Shown here: positions 20,446 to 32,194 of the stretch, one piece after another
How positions within the stretch are numbered: the first letter of the stretch is position 1
Layout: each line of letters starts with the position of its first letter
From: Parietaria judaica
Lineage: Eukaryota; Streptophyta; Magnoliopsida; Rosales; Urticaceae
Direction: 5' to 3'
Length of the DNA: 64,000 bases
NCBI GenBank assembly: GCA_954871525.1
Contig: OX940871.1
Span: 14,910,532-14,974,531, forward strand
Notes under the pieces: model-generated
What the model was told of the DNA's origin: nothing
Databases searched by the model: none
Seen by the model: only the letters and a program-made list of their open reading frames with translations
Made by a program: the position numbers and the translations under genes

Positions 20446-23436
20446 AGGCTCGCATTGTAAGATTATATCCATTTTTTTATTCAAAAAATAGAATTTATTT
20501 TGAAAATGCTAGCATAAAAGGCTGCTCTGAAAATAATAATATATTATGTCACGCACGGGTATATTAAACTTTAATCCTTACAACTATATAAACACAAAAG
20601 TATGTGTAACAACTACATATTCTTTTTTACACATACAAAGTAGCTGCACACAATGATATAAATAAGTAGAAAAATACCCAATAGTGGATGATGTACAATA
20701 ATCCACTGAACTAGATCACTAATGTGATAATAGCTGATAGTCTATTATTTCATGTGATATATATAAGATATTTCCGGCAAAAATACTTACATATATTATT
20801 GAAAAATTCAACTTATATTTCTCGAGTTCTTTTAATGGTATTTTATTAAATGATATAAAAATATTGGCAAAATTAGCAATTAGTTTTTATATATATAAAC
20901 TTCTACGTGACAACGTATGATTTATCTACATTTTTTTTTTTACCAAGTTTTTGCTTTTTTGACCGTGTATGACAATAAAATTGACCAACAATCCCTAGGT
21001 GTTTACTATAAAACACGTTTCGGCTACTATGCAAGAAAATAATATCCATTGCCAATTTTTTGAAGCTCTTGTAGCTCTTGGGAGTATAACTTATTTTTTT
21101 ATTAATTTTTCTTTATTATATACTTAACATTTATAATTTATGTCCTCTTTCCAATACCATATGATAAAATATAAATATAAATACCAAAAGTGTCATGCAT
21201 GTGATTTGGTGGGATTCCTTAAAGAAATAAGAAATTACATGAGAAAACTCACAATAGAAAAGAATCTCAAAATTCCAAGCAGTATTGGCACTTGGAATCC
21301 ACAAAAAGCCACTAAATTCAGTGCTAAACTTGAGTGCTCTCACTACACAACAAGCTCAGTGGTGTCCTTATTGGCTTGGAAACCAAAATTTTGGTGCAAA
21401 ACCATACTTTGGTCAAGTAATAAAGAAGGTTTATTTTTCAAGAAATACATATATAAAAATTAGTTCTGATGACATATATATTTTTTAATGTACGGCATAA
21501 GGAATATATATTGTGGAGGTATGTGAGATAGTATATGTTATATTAATTAATAAAATGCATGATACTAAGTGATCTTAACGTGACTTAACTTAAATGTGTA
21601 GTTATTTTATTATTGGCTTATGGCAATACCATGTCATTGTCTACCAACCCTTTCATATGTTGATAAATACTTATTGGTTGTCATTATCTATATAGTATAT
21701 TCTATAATCTATACTATACTATGCTCTAAATTATTATTTAATTGTGAACTAATTTGAACATTGATACTATACTACTAGGAAGTTGAAAAGATAGCTCTAG
21801 TGATTTTCTTTTTTGTAATTATGTTGTTAAGATTACTTGTTAGAATAATTATAAATGAACTGTATTTGAATTATGAAGGCGTATTCTACATACAAAATTA
21901 TTAAGATGTTTGTATTGGGAAATTTGAAAAAATAACTCTTAAAAAACATGTTCGACGTTTTCTATTGCCCAAATTGATGTATCCGAGTATCTATTTTTTC
22001 AATCTGTATTTAGTTACATTTTGGACAAAAACACCTTTTTTTTAGAAACTCTCAAACATTACTCATAAAACTGTCAAACTTTGTGCCAAATACTGCCAAT
22101 TCATACTCGAAAAAATGTTAAAGTTAAGACAATATGTCCCAAAAACTGTCAAACTTTTCTGACAAATACTATCAACCCATACTCGAAAAAATGTCAAAGT
22201 TAAAACAATATTTTCCAGAAACTGTCAAACATTAGTCATAAAACTTTTCAAATTTTGTGCCAAAAATTGTCCAAAATGACAATTTCTCAACTCAAGTAGA
22301 GAATTATTCATAAAACTGTCTCTACTTTGTGCCGAAAATTGTCAAAAATGACAGTTACTCAACTCAAGTAGAGAAAATGACATATTCGTTTAAAACAAGA
22401 TAAAATAGAGTTTGAGGAATAATTTACTAAGATACATTAATTTGGAGAATAGAAAACATAAAATATGTGAATTTTTCCAAGTATTCTTTTGTACTTGTCT
22501 ATTAAATTTATATTTAAAATTGGGTCCAAAGTCCAAACAAACAAAAGATCATGATTCTCGGTTGTCACTATTAATAAGAAGACTTGTTGGGAATAATGGT
22601 GTTGATTATGATTTATCAAAGCATGATTGTAAGTTGTCCAACTAGATAGCCGTTCATTTTCCGCCTCTAAAATTAGCAAATAAATAAAACCCTAAAGACA
22701 CATATGTATATGGCAAAAAAAACTAATCAAATTGTATTTTTGTTTTATGTCACCCCATATTTTATGAAATATGAATGACTAATCATATCATATTTTTATT
22801 TTATTTGTCGTTTTGTAGCTTTTGGTCAGTTACTAAACATAAATTTATTATAAAGTTTAATTATTTAAAAATAATAATAGAATTAGTGATGAAATCAAAT
22901 AAACTTGATTGGTGATGCAATTTTGTTGCCTGTTAAAGATTCTATCTCATGAAATTAATTTAGTGTGCCTTCCAATAGGTTATTTAAGCAATATAAATAA
23001 TTATTTTTCACGCTTCATGGGACATGTATTAATGATAACATTAATAGTTATTTTTCCCTTTACAAAATCAAGTCCTATGATTCTAATAAATTTCACAACA
23101 TAGAGATGATTAATGATATTAATACGGCCAATGAACAAGATATAAGGAGATTTTTCAATAAGTGGTAGGGTATCCGCTAGTAAAAATAAAATGCCAAAAT
23201 CAATGCATACCCATGTCAAGATTTTAGTGATTGCGATAGTCGTTTTTTGGAGGGTGTCGATAAATTATTTACGTTAATCGTTACTAATTTATCTTTATGG
23301 TCCGATTATCTCCCGAAAATCGTGTTAACATATGGAAACCAATAGCACATTGCAAGTTTGCAACCTCTTTGAACACGTATGATATATATGTAATGTACCT
23401 ATTTGACGTTGTAAATACAATTGTATATAAAAAAAA
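20446..23436. other. AT-rich intergenic DNA
   Basis: No gene recognised. The 107-codon frame at 21140-21463 has no resemblance to a family I know and no supporting splice or codon pattern. A degenerate tandem repeat at 22040-22380 is listed separately. Confidence 0.5.
22040..22380. repeat. Degenerate compound tandem repeat
   Basis: Units of about 70-100 bp share CATAAAACTGTCAAACTTTG, CATACTCGAAAAAATGT and CTCAACTCAAGTAGAGAA. The first type occurs about three times, the second twice. Confidence 0.75.
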
Positions 23437-24512
23437 GGATAATAGCGGCAAAAGTAGCTAAAGTTAGGCCAAGTGTGCAAATAAGTGGCCAAACCGATTT
23501 AATATCGGCATAAGTAGCCAAAGTTTACCAAACCGTGGTAAGTACAAATTCCATCCATTTCATGTCAACGTCGTTAGCCACGTCATTTCCACAAGTGTTG
23601 AGCTTTGGTCACTTATTTGCACACTCGGCCTACCATAAAACCTCTATATATTTAATTGTTAGGGACCATTATTTTATTTTATTAATATTATTAATTCTAT
23701 GAAATTTTATTGTACTATGCTTTTATAAACTTAGTCATTTGAAATCACCACACATAACTTACGAAAAAAAACCATTTTTGTTAACTTTGCGCGAAATGTA
23801 GGGGTTACTAGTGATTAGTTTAGTTTCTCCATGCTTGGAAGACTTACGCTTTGTTTGGTTCACCAGGATACGGGATAGAAAGTACTAACAAATTTTTGAG
23901 GTTCTCGGCCCTATACAAATTACCTGATCATGATTTAGGGGTCGAAATAGAAAAAATAAAAAGAAAACCATCTTACGGAACAAGAAATAGAACAAGAAGG
24001 TATTAGTCACTTTCACTAATCTCAAAACCCATATCAAATCATTGATGCTACTGTTAAATTTTTTATTTTTTTAAAACTATGGTAAGGATTTTACTATTGG
24101 GTTGGAAAAATATTTGGTCGCACATACCCTGAAACTTTAGGTCAAATACATTTTTGGATCACTTTTTTCGGGGTTAATCTGACCTTCTTGGTGTGCCAAA
24201 CTATTAACCACGAAGTCTTGGCATTATAGACTGAAAGACTACTTCGTCCAGTAAAATTTCATATAAATTAATAATCTCAATAAAATAATATTACTAAATC
24301 TCAATTTAGTCCCGGCTCTAACTTACAATGAGTGGCCAAAGCTCAACACTTGTGGAAATGACGTCGCTAACGGCGTTGACATGAAATGGATGGAATTTGT
24401 AAAGAACTGTCCACGGTTTGGTAAACTTTGGCTACTTATGCCAATATTAAATCGGTTTGGCCACTTATTTGCACACTTTGCCTAACTTTGGTCACTTTTG
24501 CCGCTATTATCC
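23437..24512. mobile_element. Mutator-like element with ~190-bp inverted ends
   Basis: Left arm 23437-23635 and right arm 24325-24512 are long, highly similar terminal inverted repeats starting GGATAATAGCGGCAAAAGT. Flanks are A tracts on both sides, compatible with but not proof of a 9-bp duplication. The interior is non-coding and shares segments with 2266-2830. Part of the interior (from about 23850, gctttgtttggttcacc) may be another nested insertion. Confidence 0.8.
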
Positions 24513-26190
24513 AAAAAAAAAAGGTGGCACTTGAAAATTACATGCAACATTATGGTCAATTTTTGGACACCACACAATAAGGCAAATCTAGGCGTGAGCG
24601 TGGCTAAGAGAGAAGAAGATAAGTCCTTGTTGTTTAGGTGGCTTTGTACTCATTCAAGCTTGAGTTGAGCCTTAAAAGTGGTCCTTCTAAGGCACATGCT
24701 TTATTATTATATTATTATTACCCCCATTTTGTTGTATTATTCTCAAATTGACTCTTACATTTATCTACAAAAATAGTTATATATGACATATATTATCTAT
24801 ATAAATAGATTAGGTTACATCTTTTTGAAGTTTCATGATCACTTAAGACTAAGATACAAGATTCCGCCCGTCACCCGTTTTTCTGTTGATTGGCACTGGT
24901 TCTGTGGAAATCAAAAATCAGATTTTTTTATTGCTTGATATAACATTTTGAAATACAAATTATTAGCGAATTTTCTTCGCAAAAATTATAATATAAATTA
25001 AAAATTAATTAATTAATTTATTATTAATATATTCAACCACTATTATTTTATGTAATATCTGCCACTTAAGAGTATAGCCCGAATCTAATTTACGCATTCA
25101 TTTATGAATTTTTAAACTTTACAGAAATCATGTATTAAACCTAACTTATAGGTATTGTTATATCTATAAAATTAGTAAATTAGATTATGGGCAATTATGG
25201 ATTTCCAATTTCTAAAACTTTGATCATAACTATGTATATGTGTGCTTTTTACCGCGATATGCTCTAAATGAACATGTCCCATTATTCAGATGTATTTATT
25301 TCATGAGTCATTTGCATGTAACTGCCATAATTGTGAATCAACATCATTATTATCAACTCCTATATGCTTATGATCATTATTCATTAAGCTTTTTGACAAA
25401 AATGGCAAATGCCCATTTAATTAAATAAAATAATAATGATAGGAAAAAATAAATAAGAATATGGGGTGGGACATAAAGGCACTATTATGTTGGGGATTTG
25501 GTTGGCTCTCTATTTTGCATGCTTTTATCCCTTCTTAGTGTGTGTGTGTGCCATGTGTTTGCTTATACATCTAATATCTTTCTTTCCTTTTCCCAAACAT
25601 TTGTTTCTTAAAAAAAAATTGGTGACAAGAAATCACACTCAATTCTAACAATAACAAAATAAATAAGAAAAATGCAATTTATTAGAGATATTTGATGTCA
25701 ATGGGCTTTATAAACTTCTGGGCCTTTTTTAGTGGACTCGTCTGAGGAAGAAGTCAAAAAATATTTCGGACTCATGGCCCATGGGCCGTGGGATAGACAA
25801 GGCCTTTCGAAATTGGATATTCAGTTATTTACGGCATAAGTAACTAATTTTATGCCGAGTGTGGCTCTTATAAATTGTTATCATTCAATTCTTTAAGAGT
25901 CGATAAACCCGTAAAATCGAACAGTCGATTCCGAGACCTAAAATGACAAAGCTACCCTTACACTTTTAATTGAATTGAATGCCCTTGACGCTGAATCACA
26001 CGGGACAGAAGTGTCACTCACACGCGTGATTATCTGCTTCAAAAGGGTTTAAACATTCAAAGCCCATCACACCAACTACCTGATCTCTGGGCCCACACCA
26101 GGCTCCCCAACTCTCATTTTCCCTGAACACCCCTCCAATTCCGGAGCCTCCGTCCTTGCTGAACGAGGGCGTAACAGTCATTTCGATCCT
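24513..26190. other. Intergenic DNA
   Basis: No gene or transposon boundary recognised. Composition becomes less AT-rich from about 25700 towards the F-box promoter. Confidence 0.5.
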
Positions 26191-26199
26191 TCCCTCTTA

Positions 26200-26908
26200 A
26201 AATCTCACGTGCCTTTTTCGTTTCCCTCCCAAATCTACTTTTCCGTTTCGAATGGGTGAAAAACGACACCAAATTAGGGATATTTATGTGAGAACGACGG
26301 AATCTCCGCCGTCGGACGCGACTCCGTGACGTCAGCACTGCAGACCCAGCCAATCGCGTGACGCCACGTGCTCACCTCCAGCTAGATTCTTTCATTTATC
26401 TATTTATTTTATTTTCGATATATATAAATTTAATTAGCAAACTGTTGCTGGGAAATTTTTGGCGGGCAGTTTCGTCAAGTTCAAATAAATTGAAAAAAGC
26501 GGAGCCCTAGATCGATGTCCAATCACAGAGACTCTCTCTCTCTAGTTCTCTTCTTCTTCGCGCTTTCTCTCTCCTTTCTTGCTCTCTGAAGCTCTCCATT
26601 GTTGGTCTCTGAGGTTAGTTCTGCTCTGGTTTCTCCGTTCAAGTTGCTCCTTCATTTTTGTGTATTTTCTTCTTCTTCGAACCGAGCTGTGGTGTGATTG
26701 TTCTTCGTATTGGTGATCGATTTTCTTCACGCAGACGAGTGTATGTTCGGCTTACGGCGATGAGTTCGACGTATTGCTTTCAGCTTAATTTATGCATTTG
26801 GAACTCCGAATCGAATAGATTGATGGTAATTTGATTTCAAATGCATGGATTTAGGTTTTTTTGAAGGATTGATCGGGAGAGTTAGGGTTAGCTGTGGAGG
26901 GATTAGAA
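26200..26908 (+). promoter_or_regulatory. F-box gene promoter and 5' UTR
   Basis: Contains two CACGTG G-boxes (26206-26211, 26365-26370), a TGACGTCA palindrome (26327-26334), CCAAT near 26350 and an E2F-type TTTGGCGGG (26458-26466). CT-rich 5' UTR sequence follows (26530-26600) and a likely 5' UTR intron (TCTGAGGTTAGTTC near 26610). The transcription start is not defined. Confidence 0.45.
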
Positions 26909-29436
26909 ATGGGGAAATTTTCTCCGAAAGAGAGGAGCCGTAAGCAGAAAAAGCGGTCTCGCGGTTCGAGCAAGTACTTGAAGCCCGGTGCTCTTGCTCA
27001 GCTCCGGTACAGCAAGGCCTCGGTCTCCAAGGTCTGTACTGATCTTGGGAGGAAGAGAGTGGCAGTGGTTGAGACGGAGAAGGCCGATGGTGAGATTGGT
27101 GACAGTGTTCCGGAGGAGAATTCACTTGACGAAAGCCCGCTTATGATGTCGCCGGTGAATATATTGAAGCAGAATATTATTGTGGGGTCACCAAAGACTC
27201 CCAAAATTGAGTGCGAGTCGGAGTCACGGCTCGAATCTCTTCCGATAGAGTTGCTGGTATGTTCCTATTCTTTCCTTTAGCTGATACTCTGTCATGACCT
27301 ATTCAAGTTGTTTAAGCTCTACAATGTTGTATATTTCTAGCTGCTAGTAATCCTTGCATGCTTAATGTTGAAACTTGAAATTACGTTGTTTGATCTTTAA
27401 ATGTGCTCTCTTTATTTGGATCCAATTCTGTGGAAAAGGCATCATATGATAATTTGTGCATTTAAGGTGAAGAAAATTAACAATAGATGTTTCAAACAAT
27501 GCATATTGAATATTCTGTTGTAATACTAATATCCATGAAGATAGTGGACGTAATGTAAGATTGATGGTGCTATAATTACCAAGTTATTTGCTATAATACA
27601 TAATGAATCGAGTTCTTAGAAAATTAAAATGTGCCTCTTTTTGGAATGTAATAAAACCATGAATATTCTGTTTTGTGATATCATTCATAGTTGCCAGTAC
27701 AAACGATTTATGGTGCTAGGACATCTCTTAGTTAGAAGGTATTAGTATTCTGTTCTGTAATTTCGGTTTCGGAATGCGGTTACTGGTTTATATCTGTTAG
27801 TTAGAAGGTCGTAATATTCTGTTCATGGATATTCTGTTGTAACTAATATCCATGAAGTATTATTTGACGGGTTGGGAGTGATGATACGACCCGAACAAGG
27901 GGTCTATCAAATGATTATTTTCAAACATAGAGCTAGTACAATAAAATGTAAGTCAATTTACATCTTACATTTAGTTACCTATGTTATAGTGATTTGTGTT
28001 CAAGAAAATGGAAGAAGATTTTTGAGACAATCCTTATCTATCGATTCGTCATGCCAAAGGGCTGATGTTTGTATTATTATCCTCGTGCTGCATTCTAATG
28101 CACATGCATCGTGCGGCAGCATCAGGGTCCAAAAATTGTTAGTTATCCTGGCATTTTTTCAATATAAGAAAAGTAAACCTGATGAGCTTTTCCACTTCCA
28201 CCACCTTCTCTTTCTTCAACTTCATCAATATATGCCACCCGAAGAGAAGGATTACTGTAATGCAGGAACGAAGTATCAGATTCTTGAACAAGATGAATTC
28301 AGCAATTAGATCTTTTAAGAAATCAAACTGCAAAACAAAATGAATTTTTCAATACTATATGAACTATGCCTATCTGCATTAACATATGTTTCAGTCCTTA
28401 GAAATTAGACATTGTTCGCGACTTCACTCTTTTTTTATAATGGAATTTTAGGTTAAAATACTGTGCCATTTGCATCATGACCAACTGCGGGCGGCGTTTC
28501 ATGTATCTCAGAGACTCAGAAGTTCCGTGAGTCTCTCCCTCTTCTTCCACATTCTCTTGTTTGATCATGCATAACCCAGATGCTTCAATGCTAAACAGGT
28601 CCAGCTGGCAAGGCAGTTTTACTTTAATTTTACGACTCCCGATCGCTGTCGTCAGGAGATGCTGAGAACGATGACTCCCCGGCCAACCGAGCACTGGCCT
28701 TTTCTCAGGTATCAAGAGTTGAATCTATTCTATTTATCTTAAACTCCAATTTTGAAATCATTTTTCATAAACTTTTTTCGTGTCTTCCATGTCCTCTGAT
28801 AGAGCAATTAACAGTTTTTGTATGCACTAATGAATGGAAGTTAATAAACATGATAAGGTGAATTTATACAATAATAAATCAATAACTAATTATACACACA
28901 CGAACTTATGTGAAAAATCTCATCTGAAAAACGGTTTTTGTATCGTAAACTTTTATCTCTTGATTAAAAAAACAATTTGTTGTCATGTGTATATATTAGA
29001 GTAGAAGTGTTTTGTTTATTTTCTAGTCTAGATAGTTGCTAGATATTCGTACTCTTATGCTTAATAATAATAGTATTTTCAAGTATTCTATTTCTAGATT
29101 TTCTTAAAAACTGAGTTCCCGATATACTTGGTTTTCAAATTTGGTTCGTGACCTTTTTTTATGATCTTTTACAGTAGGCTGGACGGGAAGGGCGTAACGG
29201 TGCCGAGTCCTCACACACCGAAAGCGCCACGTCACGCGCCTCGCCCGCCTTCGCGCCTCAGAGCCTCGGAGGTGCGACAGGTGGCGGCTGTGCTTTTCCA
29301 AGACTCGGCTCTTCCAGCGAGTTGCATGGTCCCTTCAGTCATTTCGAAGCCGCCATGTAAATCCCTGGCTTCCAACCGGGTTCTTTTCTGCGAAGACGAG
29401 CTGTGCCAGGCCGTCGCTCAGAACAAACTCAGGTAA
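26909..29436 (+). CDS. F-box family protein (4 exons, 264 aa)
   Basis: Exons 26909-27256, 28452-28526, 28599-28708 and 29175-29436 join in frame through GT-AG introns. The N-terminus is basic and nuclear-signal-like (GKFSPKERSRKQKKRSRGSS). The F-box lies at about residues 106-145 (LESLPIELL across the exon 1/2 joint, then VKILCHLHHDQLRAAFHVSQ), the part that would bind SKP1 in an SCF ubiquitin ligase. The C-terminus holds FTTPDRCRQEMLRTMTP, SPHTPKAPRHAPRPP and a final EDELCQAVAQNKLR, all typical of one small conserved plant F-box family. The substrate is unknown. The stop TAA at 29434-29436 sits inside a perfect donor (CAG|GTAAGA), so a longer spliced form is conceivable. Intron 1 (1.2 kb) contains short direct repeats (tattctgtt, atatccatgaag). 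Confidence 0.9.
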
Positions 29437-30335
29437 GATCCCGCGTCTCTGTATATACATATCAGCGTTATGCAATTTTGTATCTTTGGCCAGCAAATAT
29501 CTTGGTAGTGTTAGGGTATATGAGTGAGAGATAGATATGGAAATAAGATGGTTGGTGTGGTTGTATATTTTTCATGTTTCTTATCTTAAAGAGTTTATTA
29601 TTATGTATGAGAAAGCTCTTGTACTAAGCAAACTCTTGAGACTTCCGATTAGTATAAATGTTTTTATAATTTATTTCTTAGTATTTAATCCTTTTTCTTG
29701 TTCTTTTGTTACAAATACTATACTAACTTAAAGAGATTGTAAAAGGTTCTTGGACCCTCCGAACACAAAACTAAACACAAATTACTCAAACGCTCTCCGT
29801 AGCGATAGAGTCTCACAACCCACTTTAAACTATTTGATGATCTGATCTCAATAAAATGAGTACAAAGGGAGTCTCACTATAAGTGACGAGGTCCGGCATC
29901 ATATATAAATGTTTCAAGGGTTACGAATGATCTTGTCTGACTCGTTAAGCTGTAATCTCTTAGTTTATTTAAAATACTATATAAGTTAATTACATTACAA
30001 TTAATCTTTTTCTTACAAAAGAGATTGTGTTTAGCGAAGATTGACAAAGTCTTTATTCGGTTCTATCAGCATTGGATCGATTAGATGCTATTGTATATAT
30101 ACGATCGTGTGTTTTAAGAGGTTATTTAAATTAAAATGTTGTAGTAGATTTGGTTATTGCTTATTGCGTATATATTACATATGTCTAAGAGAGTTTGTTA
30201 CTAATAATGATTCACCCTCGAATCATGTTCTGGCATAAATTTCTAATGATCCATTTTTTTTGGCAAAAGTAATTAATTATTTCCATTTATTTTTTAAGTT
30301 CCAGATGCAACATGGTATATGATTTCTCCTTGTCT
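29437..30335. other. AT-rich intergenic DNA downstream of the F-box gene
   Basis: Probable 3' UTR first, then AT-rich DNA without recognisable features. Confidence 0.5.
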
Positions 30336-30343
30336 ATTTTAAC

Positions 30344-30919
30344 TAGGGGTGTAACCGGAGCGGATATCTGGTATTTCAGAACTATCCGAATCCGGATCCG
30401 AAAAACCGGATATTTGTTATCAAAACCCGGATCCGGATCCGGATATTATCCGAATATCAATATCCGGATCCGGTTTTTATTTATTAAAAAAAAAATTAAC
30501 GACTAAAAAACCTGTACAATCTAAAAAACCGAACAAATCTAATACATATTGTCACATAATACATATAAAATTAAAAATGCATTCAAATCGTCGTCTTCAT
30601 TCCGCACCATCTTTTATTTATTCCTGTGCATTATCATCAACTGTAAAAGATATGACAATTAAAAAAAAAACATCACAAATAAATAAGTAACCCTAACATA
30701 AAAAATAAAATAAAATATTAAAATATTAAAATAAACCGGGTTTTAAACCGGATCCGGATATCCGGATTTTTAAATACCAAAACCCTTATCCGAATCCGAT
30801 TTTTAAATCCGGGTCCGGATATCCGTATACGGTTTTCGGATTCGGATTCTAAAATCGAATGCGGGTGCGGGTGCGGATGCGGATTTAAAACCGGATTCCG
30901 GGTTTTAGTTACAGCCCTA
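30344..30919. mobile_element. Non-autonomous hAT element with CCGGAT arrays, 576 bp
   Basis: Perfect 8-bp duplication ATTTTAAC (30336-30343, 30920-30927). Starts TAGGGGTGTAACCGGAG and ends TTACAGCCCTA. Both subterminal regions are packed with ATCCGGATCCGGAT-type repeats (about 30385-30475 and 30738-30905), giving strong local self-complementarity. The AT-rich interior is non-coding. Confidence 0.9.
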
Positions 30920-30927
30920 ATTTTAAC

Positions 30928-31850
30928 CACGTTAATGACAAAAATGAAGAATGGTGCCTTAATTTTTGCATAGTATATACAACAAATTAGTGTTAGTTGT
31001 CGAGTTTTTAAAGCTCTCGTAACTCATAGATTGTAAAAAATAAGTAAAAATCTGAACAAATCATATGTCATCACATAAAATTTTATAATAAAGTGCACAT
31101 TTTAATATCACTAGAAGTTTTTAATTTTTATTATTCTTTATTGAATCATATGTAACATGTAAATACCGGCAATATCTTATGTCAAATTGAATTTCATCAA
31201 ACGACACTGTCGAATGGAGACATCAAATCAACAACACATGTTTGTTGGGTGAAAATTTAATATGTTGGAAAGAACGAAGCTTCTCGTCCGTGGAGATATA
31301 CGAAAATAATGGCCATGTTTCTCTATCTTTCCCATTGCGAGAATCTTTTTATGTTATTGCCCGTAACGAACACCTACTAATAAATCACATACAAAATGTT
31401 AATATTAATACTTGAAATATTGAAGTCGAGTATGGATAATTCCTTTATTTATTGTTTGTTTGTTGGTATAAATTATAACTATTAGTATTATACTTACTAC
31501 TTAGAAACCTTTTTTTACGGCACATATTCTTAACTTTTACTTACCTTATCACCTTCATTGTCACGTCATCGCCCATCCACAATAGTTTGTTTTGTTTAAC
31601 AAATAACTATTTATTAGTCAAAGATTGATGATTTATATCTTTAATGTCCATTTTCAATGATTCATTCATATATTTCCTTTTGGACTTTGGAGCATCAATA
31701 GTGGTAGAGAAATAGATATAAAAACGTAATTCATTACTTTTACGTTGCTTCAAATTCTCATAGTAAAAGAAACAAATACAAAACTTGGTAGAGGATGAGG
31801 ACGTGGCAATAAGGTGAAGCGGTGGGAGTTGGGTAAACCTATGCGGCACT
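30928..31850. other. AT-rich intergenic DNA
   Basis: No gene or element boundary seen. Confidence 0.5.
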
Positions 31851-32194
31851 TAGGGGTAGCAATTTTGGACCATTAGCGAAATACAAAACAATTACGACAC
31901 GATTTGAATATGTTTGGGTCTATAGTATAAATGGATCTGAGTCCAACCGTGTCAAACATGATTAACACGATTAAATAATTGATTAATACGGCACGAACAT
32001 AGTAACACAATGTGACCGAAGTATACAAGATTAATGAGCAAAATGTTGCACTTTACGCATTTTATATATGTTTATGAGTGTTTAATACTAATTATAATAG
32101 AATTATATCTTATTATGTTGTTCAATTGATGAAAAATTTAAATTATTAGTATAATTTAAAATCCCAGATAATATAGTAAAATAAAGAGAAATAG

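Noticed and set aside
21140..21463. 107-codon frame
   Set aside because: AT-rich DNA, no motif, no splice partner and no recognisable family.
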